From Bacteroidia bacterium (GTDB lineage: Bacteria > Bacteroidota > Bacteroidia > Chitinophagales > UBA2359): 64,000 bases of DNA. Position numbers and translations under genes: made by a program. This document shows, piece by piece, positions 29,552-37,759 of the stretch (position 1 is the stretch's first letter; each line of letters begins with the position of its first letter). The stretch covers positions 1 through 64,000 of the forward strand of contig JAUHXA010000029.1 of the NCBI GenBank assembly GCA_030427245.1. The letters run 5' to 3'. The notes under the pieces are model-generated. The model was not told the DNA's origin, did not search any database, and worked only from the letters and a program-made list of their open reading frames with translations.

Positions 29552-29644
29552 ATGACCAATATCCTTACACATATCAACATTCTTGCTGCAAACTTTTGTT
29601 GCTGCTGCTGTTGTTGTTGTAAATTGAAGCATAAGCTTTGGTAG
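29552..29644 (+). CDS. Poly-cysteine leader peptide 1
   Basis: A 30-codon frame: ATG at 29552, TAG at 29642-29644. It contains eight consecutive cysteine codons (29597-29620; both TGT and TGC used) after MTNILTHINILAANF and before KLKHKLW. An intrinsic terminator begins 55 nt after the stop. The segment GCTTTGG at 29635-29641, just before the stop, can pair with CCAAAGT at 29707-29713 in the terminator stem. A ribosome waiting at the cysteine codons could therefore allow an antiterminator, while one reaching the stop would mask it. Interpreted as a cysteine-sensing attenuator for the sulfur genes downstream. No Shine-Dalgarno, as is usual in the phylum. Confidence 0.75.
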   Translation: MTNILTHINILAANFCCCCCCCCKLKHKLW

Positions 29645-29698
29645 GATGTTGTTTAATTCATTTATTGTAGTCTTGGTAATCGGACACGAATAAAAGAG

Positions 29699-29733
29699 AA
29701 GCCTTTCCAAAGTAAATTTGGAAAGGCTTTTTT
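29699..29733 (+). terminator. Attenuator terminator 1
   Basis: A perfect 13-bp stem (29699-29711 with 29717-29729), loop GTAAA, followed by six T. It lies between the first leader frame and the second, upstream of the sulfite reductase gene, so it can only serve to end transcription early. Confidence 0.88.
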
Positions 29734-29816
29734 AGTTTTATCAAATAGTACGTGTCATTTTGTAAAAATCTTGTGACTAACCTCGACAAATTTATTTTCC
29801 ACTCATAAAACTTAAA

Positions 29817-29921
29817 ATGAGTAACAATTTTTCAACATATCATCCTTTACATCTTGGACTCAGCATTAATAACTGTTGTTGCTGTTGCTGTACTTGTAGT
29901 TTTCACTACCGAGATGGTTAA
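29817..29921 (+). CDS. Poly-cysteine leader peptide 2
   Basis: A 34-codon frame: ATG at 29817, TAA at 29919-29921. It has six consecutive cysteine codons (29874-29891), a threonine codon and a seventh cysteine, ending CSFHYRDG. The second terminator starts 30 nt after the stop. The codon run contains TGTTGCTG, complementary to CAGCAACA at 29937-29944, so the cysteine run can itself pair with the spacer before the terminator. A weak extra promoter (TTG 29771-29773, 19 bp, TATTTTCC 29793-29800) might start a separate transcript here. Its sequence outside the cysteine run is unrelated to leader 1, so this is not a simple recent duplication. Confidence 0.72.
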   Translation: MSNNFSTYHPLHLGLSINNCCCCCCTCSFHYRDG

Positions 29922-29951
29922 GGTTTGCAATATATTCAGCAACAATGCTTT

Positions 29952-29998
29952 AAAGCCCCTCCGTAGTAGAACACCACATACAACGGAGGGGCTTTTTT
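29952..29998 (+). terminator. Attenuator terminator 2
   Basis: A perfect 13-bp GC-rich stem (29952-29964 with 29983-29995), 18-nt loop and a T6 tract, 95 bp before the sulfite reductase start. Confidence 0.88.
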
Positions 29999-30092
29999 AT
30001 TTACTGAAAACTCAAATTTAAACACGTACAGACGTTTTACTAAAACATCTCTACAAACACCTAAACACACAAAACAAAAAATATCCAGTATA

Positions 30093-32246
30093 ATGAATAC
30101 CAATCTTGATTTAAAAAATGTCAAAGAAGCGGCTGCAAAAAGCGACATCCTCGAATTGCAGCAGAAAATCGCCGACTTCAAAAGCGGCAAAATGATTGAA
30201 GATAAATTCAAGCATTACCGATTGACGAGAGGCGTATATGGACAGCGACAAACGGGCGTTCACATGTTTCGCACCAAAATTCCTTACGGCAAATTGACCG
30301 CCGACCAATTGATTCGCATTGCCGACGTGTCCGAAAAATACACCAATGGCAATCTGCACTTGACGACTCGCCAAAACATTCAATATCACTACATTAAATT
30401 GGATGATGCGACAGGTGTTTGGACAGACTTGGCAGAAGCGGGAGTCACTGCAAGAGAAGCCTGCGGCAATACCGTCCGAAATTTGACCGCTTCGGCACAC
30501 GCAGGCATTGACCCCGACGAATTGTTTGATGTCACTCCCTATGTGCATGAAACCTTTGAGTATTTCTTGCGGAATCCGATTTGTCAAGAAATGGGGCGCA
30601 AAATTAAGCCTGCTTTTTCATCAAGCGACAAAGATTCTGCCTACACCTATTTTCACGATTTCGGTTTCATTCCACGCATCCGAAAGGACGAATTTGGCGA
30701 GGAACAAAGAGGCTTCAAAGTCGTCATTGGCGGAGGATTGGGCGCACAATCCATCATTGCGCCAACGGCTTATGAATTTCTGCCCGAAAACCAAATCATT
30801 CCATTTATGGAGGCTTCGATTCGGGTTTTTGACCGCTATGGTGAGCGAAACAAACGCTTCAAAGCCCGCATGAAATTTTTGGTTAAAGAATTGGGTCTAA
30901 ATGGTTTCATGGATTTGGTAGAAGAAGAATGGACTGCCCTCAAAAATAAAACCTACACTATCAACCGAAATGCGGTGCTTAATCCCGCTTTCCCCCTGCA
31001 AAAAACACCTCCTACAAGCACCCCAAACAACACTACAAAATATGCGAATTGGTTCAAAACCAATGTCTTTGAGCAAAAGCAAAAAGGCTGGTTTGCTGTC
31101 CAACTCAAAATTCACTTGGGCGATATTGACGCAGAAACGGCTCGTCAATTGGCGGCTGTCGTGAAAGAATGGGCGGCAGACGATATTCGGATTACGGTCA
31201 ATCAAGGTTTTTTGCTTCGATTCATTCGCCCCGAAGCTTTGCCGCACATCTTCAATGAGTTGGACAAATTGGGCTTGGCAGAACCTGGTTTTGATACGAT
31301 TGCGGACATTACGGCTTGTCCTGGAACGGATACCTGCAATTTGGGCGTGACGAACAGTACAGGTTTGGCAACCAAATTGGAGGATGTCATCAAAACAGAA
31401 TACCCCGAATTGATTGACGAGCGAAACATCCACATCAAAATCAGCGGCTGTATGAATTCTTGTGGTCAGCACATGGCTGCAAACATTGGTTTCCACGGCA
31501 GTTCCATCAAAAAACGTCCTTTGGTCATTCCCGCTATGCAGATTGTTTTGGGCGGTGGCGTGGCTGAAAATGGCGAAGGTTTTATTGCCGAGAAAATCAT
31601 CAAATTACCGACCAAACGTATTCCCGATGCGCTTCGGTATTTGCTCAATGATTTTGAAGAAAATGGTCAAGAGGGCGAGTACTTCAATACCTATTTTCAG
31701 CGATTGGGCAAACGGTATTTTTATGCTTTGTTGAAGCCTTTGGCGGATGTGGCTACGCTCGAAGGAAGTGAATATTTCGATTGGGGACAAGAACAAGAGT
31801 ACCAACAAGCGATTGGCGTAGGTGAATGTGCAGGAGTGAGTTATGATGTGATTGGGGCAATTATCGGTGATGCGATTGAAAAAAATGGTTTGGCAAAAGA
31901 GACTTTTGAACAAGGTGATTTTGCAGATAGCATTTACCACAGTTACAGTTCTTTTGTCGTAGGTGCTAAGGCTTTATTATTGGCAAAAGAAATTCAATGC
32001 AATACGCAAAAAGGCATCATTGCAGATTTTGACAAACATTATGTCGAAACGGGTGAAATATTTTTTGAAACGGATTTCGCTTCAAGAGTGCTGGAAATCA
32101 ATAAAAACGAGCCGTCTGAAGGTTTTGCAGCACATTACCTTCAATTGGCTACCGACTTTTTATTGGCGGTTCGCCATATCCGCAAGCGACAATTGCAGGA
32201 AGCGGGAGAAGATAGCCTTGTTTTGGAGCATCATTACTTGGCATAA
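30093..32246 (+). CDS. Siroheme-dependent sulfite (nitrite) reductase with C-terminal helical extension
   Basis: Two-repeat siroheme/[4Fe-4S] reductase. Residues: GVYGQRQTGVHMFRTKIPYG near the N-terminus, TRQNIQYH, and cluster cysteines Cys409-x5-Cys415 (CPGTDTC) and Cys453-x3-Cys457 (SGCMNSCGQH). It reduces sulfite to sulfide with six electrons (or nitrite). The setting with siroheme genes and APS reductase, and the cysteine-rich leader, argues for sulfite. After about residue 560 there is an additional all-helical region of about 150 aa not found in classical CysI; similar extensions in Bacteroidota homologues are annotated as HEPN-like, which I cannot verify here. First gene of the sulfur operon. 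Confidence 0.88.
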   Translation: MNTNLDLKNVKEAAAKSDILELQQKIADFKSGKMIEDKFKHYRLTRGVYGQRQTGVHMFRTKIPYGKLTADQLIRIADVSEKYTNGNLHLTTRQNIQYHYIKLDDATGVWTDLAEAGVTAREACGNTVRNLTASAHAGIDPDELFDVTPYVHETFEYFLRNPICQEMGRKIKPAFSSSDKDSAYTYFHDFGFIPRIRKDEFGEEQRGFKVVIGGGLGAQSIIAPTAYEFLPENQIIPFMEASIRVFDRYGERNKRFKARMKFLVKELGLNGFMDLVEEEWTALKNKTYTINRNAVLNPAFPLQKTPPTSTPNNTTKYANWFKTNVFEQKQKGWFAVQLKIHLGDIDAETARQLAAVVKEWAADDIRITVNQGFLLRFIRPEALPHIFNELDKLGLAEPGFDTIADITACPGTDTCNLGVTNSTGLATKLEDVIKTEYPELIDERNIHIKISGCMNSCGQHMAANIGFHGSSIKKRPLVIPAMQIVLGGGVAENGEGFIAEKIIKLPTKRIPDALRYLLNDFEENGQEGEYFNTYFQRLGKRYFYALLKPLADVATLEGSEYFDWGQEQEYQQAIGVGECAGVSYDVIGAIIGDAIEKNGLAKETFEQGDFADSIYHSYSSFVVGAKALLLAKEIQCNTQKGIIADFDKHYVETGEIFFETDFASRVLEINKNEPSEGFAAHYLQLATDFLLAVRHIRKRQLQEAGEDSLVLEHHYLA

Positions 32247-32389
32247 TTCAAAATCTAATATCATAAATCATGTAATCATACATCCTAAATCCAAATAGAG
32301 TGAGCTTGCAGAATCATGGACTCGTGGTTGGTGGATGTATGATTTATGATAGTCGAGGTTTGATTTGTGATTTGGCATAATTCAAAATC
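32238..32389. repeat. Palindromic repeat (family A, copy 2) bracketed by an 18-bp direct repeat
   Basis: TTGGCATAATTCAAAATC occurs at 32238-32255 (spanning the sulfite reductase stop codon) and again at 32372-32389. The 116 bp between them contain an imperfect inverted repeat (32259-32285 with 32333-32351) made of ATCATAAATCAT and ATCATACATCC elements, plus TGATTTGTGATTT, as at 7620-7690. The direct repeat looks like a target duplication from insertion of a small element. Confidence 0.65.
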
Positions 32390-32404
32390 AAAAAAATAAA
32401 AAAC

Positions 32405-33259
32405 ATGAACACACAAATTCCTAATAATATACCTACAAAAAAACTCACCTTAGTTGGTGCAGGACCTGGCGACCCCGAATTACTGACAATCAAAGGTCTT
32501 AGAGCCTTGCAGAATGCAGATGTCATTTTATATGATGCTTTGGCAAATCCCGAATTGTTGGATTTTGCGCCCGAATCTACTTTGAAGGTTTTTGTCGGTA
32601 AACGGGCGGGACATCACCGCTATTCGCAAGAAGAAATCAATCAGTTGATTGTGCAATATGCTTTCAGTCATGGTCATGTGGTGCGTCTCAAAGGGGGCGA
32701 TGCCTTTGTGTTTGGGCGTGGACATGAGGAAATCGAATATGCGGACATATTTGGGATTGAATCGGAGGTTGTGCCTGGCATTTCGAGCTGTATTGCTGTT
32801 CCTGAATTGCAGAAAGTGCCTTTGACAAGACGAGGTGTGAACGAGAGTTTTTGGGTGATGACGGGTACGACTCGTGGAGGAAAATTGTCTCAAGATATTG
32901 CAGTGGCAGCGCAGTCTTCGGCAACTGTTGTGATTTTGATGGGGATGAGAAAGTTGTTTGCCATTAGTCGCATTTTTGAAAAAGCGGGTAAGCGAGATAT
33001 GCCTGTGATGGTGATTCAAAATGGTTCTCGAAATGAAGAGAAAATGGTTTTGGGGACGGTTCGGACGATTGTGGAACGGGTGAGAGAGGCTGGGATTGGT
33101 GCGCCGGGGATTATTGTGATTGGGGAAGTGGTGCGATTGCACAACGATTTTTGGATGGATGCAAGGAGAGAGAATAGAGATACGGAGGCGGCAAGGGCTG
33201 TTTACGGTGGACGACTGACGGCTGACGATAGACGGGGTTTGAATACGGAAGCACGGTGA
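32405..33259 (+). CDS. cobA: Uroporphyrinogen-III C-methyltransferase (SUMT)
   Basis: Makes precorrin-2 from uroporphyrinogen III with two SAM-dependent methylations, the first step to siroheme. Motifs: LVGAGPGDPELLTIKG at the N-terminus, YDALANPELL, VVRLKGGDAFVFGRGHEE, VVPGISS and PLTRRGVNESF. Homology to SUMT ends near residue 255. The last 25-30 residues (from about NRDTEAARAVYGG) are encoded by repeat-like DNA that continues past the stop, so the tail is probably a non-functional extension. Second gene of the sulfur operon; supplies the sulfite reductase cofactor. Confidence 0.92.
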   Translation: MNTQIPNNIPTKKLTLVGAGPGDPELLTIKGLRALQNADVILYDALANPELLDFAPESTLKVFVGKRAGHHRYSQEEINQLIVQYAFSHGHVVRLKGGDAFVFGRGHEEIEYADIFGIESEVVPGISSCIAVPELQKVPLTRRGVNESFWVMTGTTRGGKLSQDIAVAAQSSATVVILMGMRKLFAISRIFEKAGKRDMPVMVIQNGSRNEEKMVLGTVRTIVERVREAGIGAPGIIVIGEVVRLHNDFWMDARRENRDTEAARAVYGGRLTADDRRGLNTEAR

Positions 33260-33482
33260 TACAGAGGTTTTTGAATGAACAAAAACTTTGTCAATGGTTG
33301 GAAACCTTGACAACAGTTGAAGTGGATTGTATAGGCGGAAGTAGCATAATGGTTTTGCTCATTTGGCTTTGGAAATTGAACGGAGAGGTTTTTGTTCACT
33401 CGGTTTTGGAAATTGAACACGGTGACACAGAAGTTTTTTATTTCATAGGTGAATACCTAAACACAATTATCAACAGAAATAC
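33249..33482. repeat. Dispersed intergenic repeat (family B) between cobA and the dehydrogenase gene
   Basis: Contains CACGGTGAYACAGAG-type elements followed by T-runs at 33251-33272 and 33415-33439, duplicated TTTGGAAATTGAAC elements (near 33370 and 33405), and AAACACAATTATCAACA near the right end. Matching elements recur at 46998-47100. No supported gene lies in this 223-bp gap. Confidence 0.5.
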
Positions 33483-34088
33483 ATGAATACACAAACACAA
33501 CAAAATCCATTATACCCCATTTTTTTGAAACTGCATCAATTGGAAATGCTGATTGTTGGAGCAGGTGAAGTAGGGCATGAAAAGTTATCGTTTATTTTGA
33601 AAAGTAGTCCCGATGCAAACATTACGGTCGTTGCACCGTGGATTTCACCGAAAGTAGCGGACTTATTGAAGGAAAAAGTCGGACATAGGGTGACGATTTT
33701 GAAGCGGGCTTTTGAAGCGAGTGATATTGAAGGAAAAGACTTGGTGATTGCGGCAACGGATATTCGCAGCTTAAACGAGGAAGTGCAAAAGTTATCTAAA
33801 AAACAGGGGGTTTTGGTGAATGTAGCCGATACGCCTGATTTGTGCGATTTCTATTTGGGTAGCATTGTGACGAGAGGAGATTTGAAGGTAGCTATATCTA
33901 CGAATGGTAAATCACCGACTTTTGCCAAGCGATTTCGGCAATTTCTGGAAGGTCTTTTACCACAGAATACGGGTCGTTTACTCCAAAACTTGCATCTATT
34001 TCGGAATGAGTTGAAAGGCAACTTTGAAGATAAAGTAAATACACTGAATGAATTAACCGAGAGTTTGTTAGAAAAAAGTAAAAATTGA
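33483..34088 (+). CDS. Precorrin-2 dehydrogenase / sirohydrochlorin ferrochelatase (Met8/CysG N-domain type)
   Basis: A 201-aa NAD-dependent enzyme with a Rossmann start (LEMLIVGAGEVGHEKL), followed by VAPWISPKV, LVIAATDIRSLNEEV and the conserved VADTPDLCDFYLGSIVTRGDLKVAISTNGKSP. This is the classic CysG N-terminal/Met8 fold that oxidises precorrin-2 and inserts iron to give siroheme. Slightly short at the C-terminus relative to Met8, but complete for the CysG-B type. Third gene of the sulfur operon. Confidence 0.93.
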   Translation: MNTQTQQNPLYPIFLKLHQLEMLIVGAGEVGHEKLSFILKSSPDANITVVAPWISPKVADLLKEKVGHRVTILKRAFEASDIEGKDLVIAATDIRSLNEEVQKLSKKQGVLVNVADTPDLCDFYLGSIVTRGDLKVAISTNGKSPTFAKRFRQFLEGLLPQNTGRLLQNLHLFRNELKGNFEDKVNTLNELTESLLEKSKN

Positions 34089-34207
34089 TCTTCAACGCAT
34101 TTTTCAACCCAATAAAGTAAAAACCGTTAACTTTTTATCTTCGTGTGCAGAACTTGGTCAACACCACATTACTATATCAAGTTTGCATCGTTAAAAAAAC
34201 ACCTAGT

Positions 34208-34918
34208 ATGATACAATTTAATTTGGATGAGCTCAATCGTGAGTTCGCCTCATTGTCACCGATTCAGCGAGTAAAACGTTTGTATGCCCACTTTGAAGAA
34301 AAGGACGTTTTGTTCACGTCTTCTTTTGGCGCAAATTCGGTTGGCTTGCTGCATTTGTTGAGTAGAATTCGCCCTACTCAAACGATTCACTTCATAGATA
34401 CGACCTACCATTTTGAGGAAACGATTCGCTACAAAAAACAAATCACCGAAGCTTTTGGCTTAAAGGTCGTTGATATTGTACCTGAAAAATCTGCAAATGA
34501 ATTTACTCGCCAAACCGAACTTTGGGCGACTGACTCCAATCAATGTTGCGATGTCAATAAGGTACAGCCTTTGGAGAAGGTAAAGGCTCAGCACAAAGTA
34601 TGGATGTCGGGTTTGATGGGGCACCAAACGGACTATCGGGCGGATTTACCAATTTTTCAGTGGAAAGATGGACTCCTCAAATTCCATCCACTGATTGATG
34701 TAAGCGAGGAACATTTCCATAGATATGTGAATTTTTTCCGATTGCCGCAGCATCCATTGAAGTCAGAAGGTTACGATTCGATTGGTTGCAGCCATTGTAC
34801 TTCAAAGGGTTGTGGTCGAGAAGGACGTTGGCAAGGTCAGGAGAAATCAGAATGTGGTTTGCACCCTGATTATTTTAAGAAGTTGTTGGAGAAGCAAGGA
34901 CAGCGGATGGCTTCTTGA
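34208..34918 (+). CDS. cysH: Thioredoxin-dependent adenylyl-sulfate (APS) reductase, CysH family
   Basis: Reduces activated sulfate to sulfite. Phosphate-binding segment FTSSFGANSVGLLHL, then IHFIDTTYHFEETIRY. It contains the four [4Fe-4S] cysteines that separate APS reductases from the cluster-free PAPS type: Cys113-Cys114 (NQCCDVNK) and Cys194-x2-Cys197 (GCSHC). The C-terminal ECGLH carries the redox-active cysteine. Start at ATG 34208 gives MIQFNLDEL; an upstream frame extension is unlikely. Last gene of the operon. Sulfate adenylyltransferase and transporter genes are not in this window. Confidence 0.93.
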   Translation: MIQFNLDELNREFASLSPIQRVKRLYAHFEEKDVLFTSSFGANSVGLLHLLSRIRPTQTIHFIDTTYHFEETIRYKKQITEAFGLKVVDIVPEKSANEFTRQTELWATDSNQCCDVNKVQPLEKVKAQHKVWMSGLMGHQTDYRADLPIFQWKDGLLKFHPLIDVSEEHFHRYVNFFRLPQHPLKSEGYDSIGCSHCTSKGCGREGRWQGQEKSECGLHPDYFKKLLEKQGQRMAS

Positions 34919-34960
34919 TATTTTGCTGTTGAAGTAAGCTGTGACTGCAATTCAAGTGAA

Positions 34961-36985
34961 TTAGCCCAACATATCGTTCACAATCCAAAAACACTCATGC
35001 ACATAAGGATCTCGTTTTAGTGTTTCTATCCATCGTTGGTTTTGAAGAAGGGAAGCAGAGTCTTGAGTGATGGTGGTTGAAGGCAAAGGACTCACCTGAA
35101 AGCCTTCAATATTGCCGAATTTGTCTTTGAAATTTGTATCATAGAATCTTGTTTTTGCTTGTTGAATTTGAAATTTTTCGTAGTTCAAATTCACGAGGGT
35201 TTGGTCTTGTAGGTCTTTGACTTGTTGCGCTTTTTGGGTAGCCCATTGAAGGCGGTTATCTTTGGAGAGCCTTTGGAGGTGACGAGCTTTGAGGACTTCG
35301 ATATTGGGTTTAATGGTGACAGATTGCTTTACTGCTGTGGATTCAAGGTCAGTAGGAGGAAAGGCGTATTCAAAAACCCTTTCACCCGATTCGACAAAGG
35401 CATCGTTGTCAGGCAAAACGATGTCGGGATGAATGCCCTTGTATTGCGGAGAGCGACCGCTTGCCGTATAAAATTTGCCAATGGTCATTTTAATCTCTCC
35501 AAAATGGACGCTTCCATCTTCTGTACTGCCTTCCAAATCCACAAAACGCTGAATCGTTCCTTTCCCATAAGTCGTCCGACCTCCTACGATGATTCCCCTA
35601 CCATAATCCTGCATCGTGCCTGCAAAAAGTTCTGATGCAGAGCCACTTTGAGAGTTGGTCAATACTAAGAGTTGCCCTTTGTATTGCGCTTCTGAGTTGG
35701 TATCTTCCCAAATCCGATGATTGCCATCTCGATATTTTCCTTGCATCACTACACCGCCTTCTAAAAAGTAGCCCATGATTTCAATGGCTTGCCTGGCTGC
35801 GCCGCCCTTGTTGTTTCGTAGATCAAACACAATTCCCTCTATTTCATTCGCCTTAAGCTGTTCTAAATGCGCCAATACGTGTGCTGCCGAACCTTCTTCA
35901 CCCACATAAAATCGAGGTAATCTGATGTAGCCAATTTTGTGTTTTTGCTGTTTGTCTTCCAATAGAAAAGCCATTGCAGGATCTAAATCTATTTCATCTC
36001 TCACAATAGCGATTTCCTCAACGGCGGTATTTGTTTTTTTGAGCGCCAAGCGAACAGTAGAGCCTTTTTCGCCTCTAAGTAACTGGACAACTTCTTCAAT
36101 TGATTTTCCGAGTAGGTCTATGGGCGGTTGGTTTTCGGGTTTGATTTCCAAGATTACATCTCCTTTTTTGATTTGCTCACTTTTCCACGCAGGCCCTCCA
36201 ATGACAAGTTCGGTGATTTGCGGATACTCGTTGATAATTTCGAGCTGTGCGCCTATACCTACGAGGGTTCGGGTGAAATCTTCATTCCATTTTACCTTTT
36301 GGGTATTGGTTAAATATTCGGTTTGGACATCGTGTACTTTCAAATATGCATTTACATATTGCTGCAATCGCTCCTCTTGAGTGAATGCGTTTACTTTTTG
36401 AAATTTGCTGACTAATAATCGTTTGACATGGCTGATTGCTTGTCGTTTTTGTTCTTCAAAGGCAGTATTAATGGGTTGGTTTTTTAAGGACCACAATTCC
36501 TGCAATACCATATATTTGACTTTTTTACGCCACCTTTCCTTCAATGCTTCGTTATTGGAGGCAGGAGTCAGTTTGTCAGGATTGGTTTCTAATTGTTCAT
36601 GGGAAAGGAAATCTAAATCGTTTTTGATAGCTACTTGGCTGTATTTTTCTGCTTTGAGAATACCTTCTTGAATTTGCTGCAATGCTTGATTCAAGAAGTG
36701 AAACGTGCCATTGGTAAGTTCTTCGTCTATTTGATTTTCAAAAGGCTTCAATAGACTGATGTCTTGTTGGGTCAAGTATTCTTTGTTGGGGTCTATTTGC
36801 GCCAAATAATAATCGTATATCTCCTTGGATAATTGATCATCAATAACTTTTGGCTGCAAATGCTGTTCTTCTATTGAAGTGATAACCTCCTTCAAAAGAA
36901 TAGGCGCAGTTTTGTCTTGTTTTGGAGAGAGTTGAGTCGCACATCCTATTGTGATGAATAGGCAAAGTAGGAGGGTTGATTTCAT
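34961..36985 (-). CDS. Carboxy-terminal processing protease (S41 family, Prc/Tsp-like)
   Basis: Periplasmic serine protease, lipid-anchored: start at MKSTLLLCLFITIGC gives a lipobox (TIGC). Order: helical N-terminal region, PDZ domain (about 225-300, GAQLEIINEYPQITELVIGG), then the S41 catalytic domain with NKGGAARQAIEIMG, catalytic serine in SGSASELFAGTMQDYGRG and lysine in TYGKGTIQ. A DUF3340-like C-terminal region follows. About 674 aa, the size of tail-specific protease. It processes C-termini of envelope proteins and is often linked to peptidoglycan hydrolase turnover. Convergent with cysH. Confidence 0.92.
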   Translation of the reverse strand: MKSTLLLCLFITIGCATQLSPKQDKTAPILLKEVITSIEEQHLQPKVIDDQLSKEIYDYYLAQIDPNKEYLTQQDISLLKPFENQIDEELTNGTFHFLNQALQQIQEGILKAEKYSQVAIKNDLDFLSHEQLETNPDKLTPASNNEALKERWRKKVKYMVLQELWSLKNQPINTAFEEQKRQAISHVKRLLVSKFQKVNAFTQEERLQQYVNAYLKVHDVQTEYLTNTQKVKWNEDFTRTLVGIGAQLEIINEYPQITELVIGGPAWKSEQIKKGDVILEIKPENQPPIDLLGKSIEEVVQLLRGEKGSTVRLALKKTNTAVEEIAIVRDEIDLDPAMAFLLEDKQQKHKIGYIRLPRFYVGEEGSAAHVLAHLEQLKANEIEGIVFDLRNNKGGAARQAIEIMGYFLEGGVVMQGKYRDGNHRIWEDTNSEAQYKGQLLVLTNSQSGSASELFAGTMQDYGRGIIVGGRTTYGKGTIQRFVDLEGSTEDGSVHFGEIKMTIGKFYTASGRSPQYKGIHPDIVLPDNDAFVESGERVFEYAFPPTDLESTAVKQSVTIKPNIEVLKARHLQRLSKDNRLQWATQKAQQVKDLQDQTLVNLNYEKFQIQQAKTRFYDTNFKDKFGNIEGFQVSPLPSTTITQDSASLLQNQRWIETLKRDPYVHECFWIVNDMLG

Positions 36986-37116
36986 ATTGATGGTTTGAAG
37001 GTTTTTTAAGAAGGGCAATATAACAGATAATGAGTGGTTTTTCAATGGGAAATGTGAGGAGAAAGGTTATAAAATGTTAAAGAAAGGAGTTTGAGGGAGT
37101 TCTCAAGATAGAGACA

Positions 37117-37356
37117 TAAAAAAAGCCCCACAAAAACTTGTGAGGCATTTTTATACTGAACTGAAACTGAACTGCTTTATTAATCTTAGGTTTTAAAGGG
37201 TGTAAACAATGAAAAGGGTTTAGTCGCTTTACTTATTTTTCACAATTGGATTTTGGTTATTAGGTTTAGGATTAATAAAAAGGTTTTGGCGATTTTCGTT
37301 TTTTCAATAATTAGTTTTTAATAGGGTTATTAGTGTTTTCTTATGCTGCAAATATA
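37117..37356 (-). ncRNA. Candidate non-coding transcript or leader upstream of the S41 protease
   Basis: The 560-bp gap between the S41 protease and the lipoprotein genes holds no protein gene. On the minus strand a TATATTTG -7 box (37349-37356) with a TTTC about 20 bp further upstream could start a transcript near 37343. It would end at a hairpin (37125-37133 with 37138-37146) followed by a seven-T run. No poly-codon leader was seen in it. It may be a small RNA or a terminated 5' leader of the protease gene. Confidence 0.35.
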
Positions 37357-37549
37357 TGGCGGATACTAAGGTTTCTGAAACCAAAGTAGATGTAAGGGAA
37401 TTTTTGGGGCATGAAAGGGTTTTTTGAGTATATAAAGCACTAAAGTCCACAAGAAATCGTATAGTAAAGTAGTGAAAGTGAAGGAACGATTATAAACTCG
37501 TACTTTTGTGGTTGATGATATTATTCTTCAATTTGAATCTAAAAGAAAG

Positions 37550-37759
37550 ATGAACAGTAAAAGATTTTTTTTGTTTTTGACGTTAATAGGTGTGTTGGGC
37601 TTTGCGAGCTGTACGGGAGGTAAAAAATCCCGTTGTGAGGAGTGCCCCGAATTTACCCAACAAACTCCAGATTCTTTCCTTAATTATCAAAAAGCAGATA
37701 CATATGAAACGCATAGTTTTGATTCTATCCATTCTTTTGTTTACAGTCGGTACGAGTAG
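37550..37759 (+). CDS. Small lipoprotein, hypothetical
   Basis: A 69-aa frame starting MNSKRFFLFLTLIGVL with lipobox FASC at residues 17-20, then a short cysteine-containing region (RCEECPEF). A TACTTTTG -7 box at 37500-37507 lies 43 bp upstream. It overlaps the next small lipoprotein gene by 56 bp in another frame; the signal peptides suggest that both are real. Function unknown. Confidence 0.6.
   Translation: MNSKRFFLFLTLIGVLGFASCTGGKKSRCEECPEFTQQTPDSFLNYQKADTYETHSFDSIHSFVYSRYE

Noticed and set aside
29597-29620. Poly-cysteine run as a simple trinucleotide microsatellite
   Set aside because: TGT and TGC are mixed, the run sits in a frame with proper start and stop, a second independent run follows, and both are placed before terminators of a cysteine-pathway operon.
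32528-33313. 261-codon minus-strand frame opposite SUMT
   Set aside because: Shadow of a well-conserved enzyme gene; composition (His, Ser, Asn, Arg-rich) is not protein-like.
34145-34207. Earlier start for APS reductase
   Set aside because: The upstream extension is not conserved in the family; the ATG at 34208 gives the usual N-terminus.
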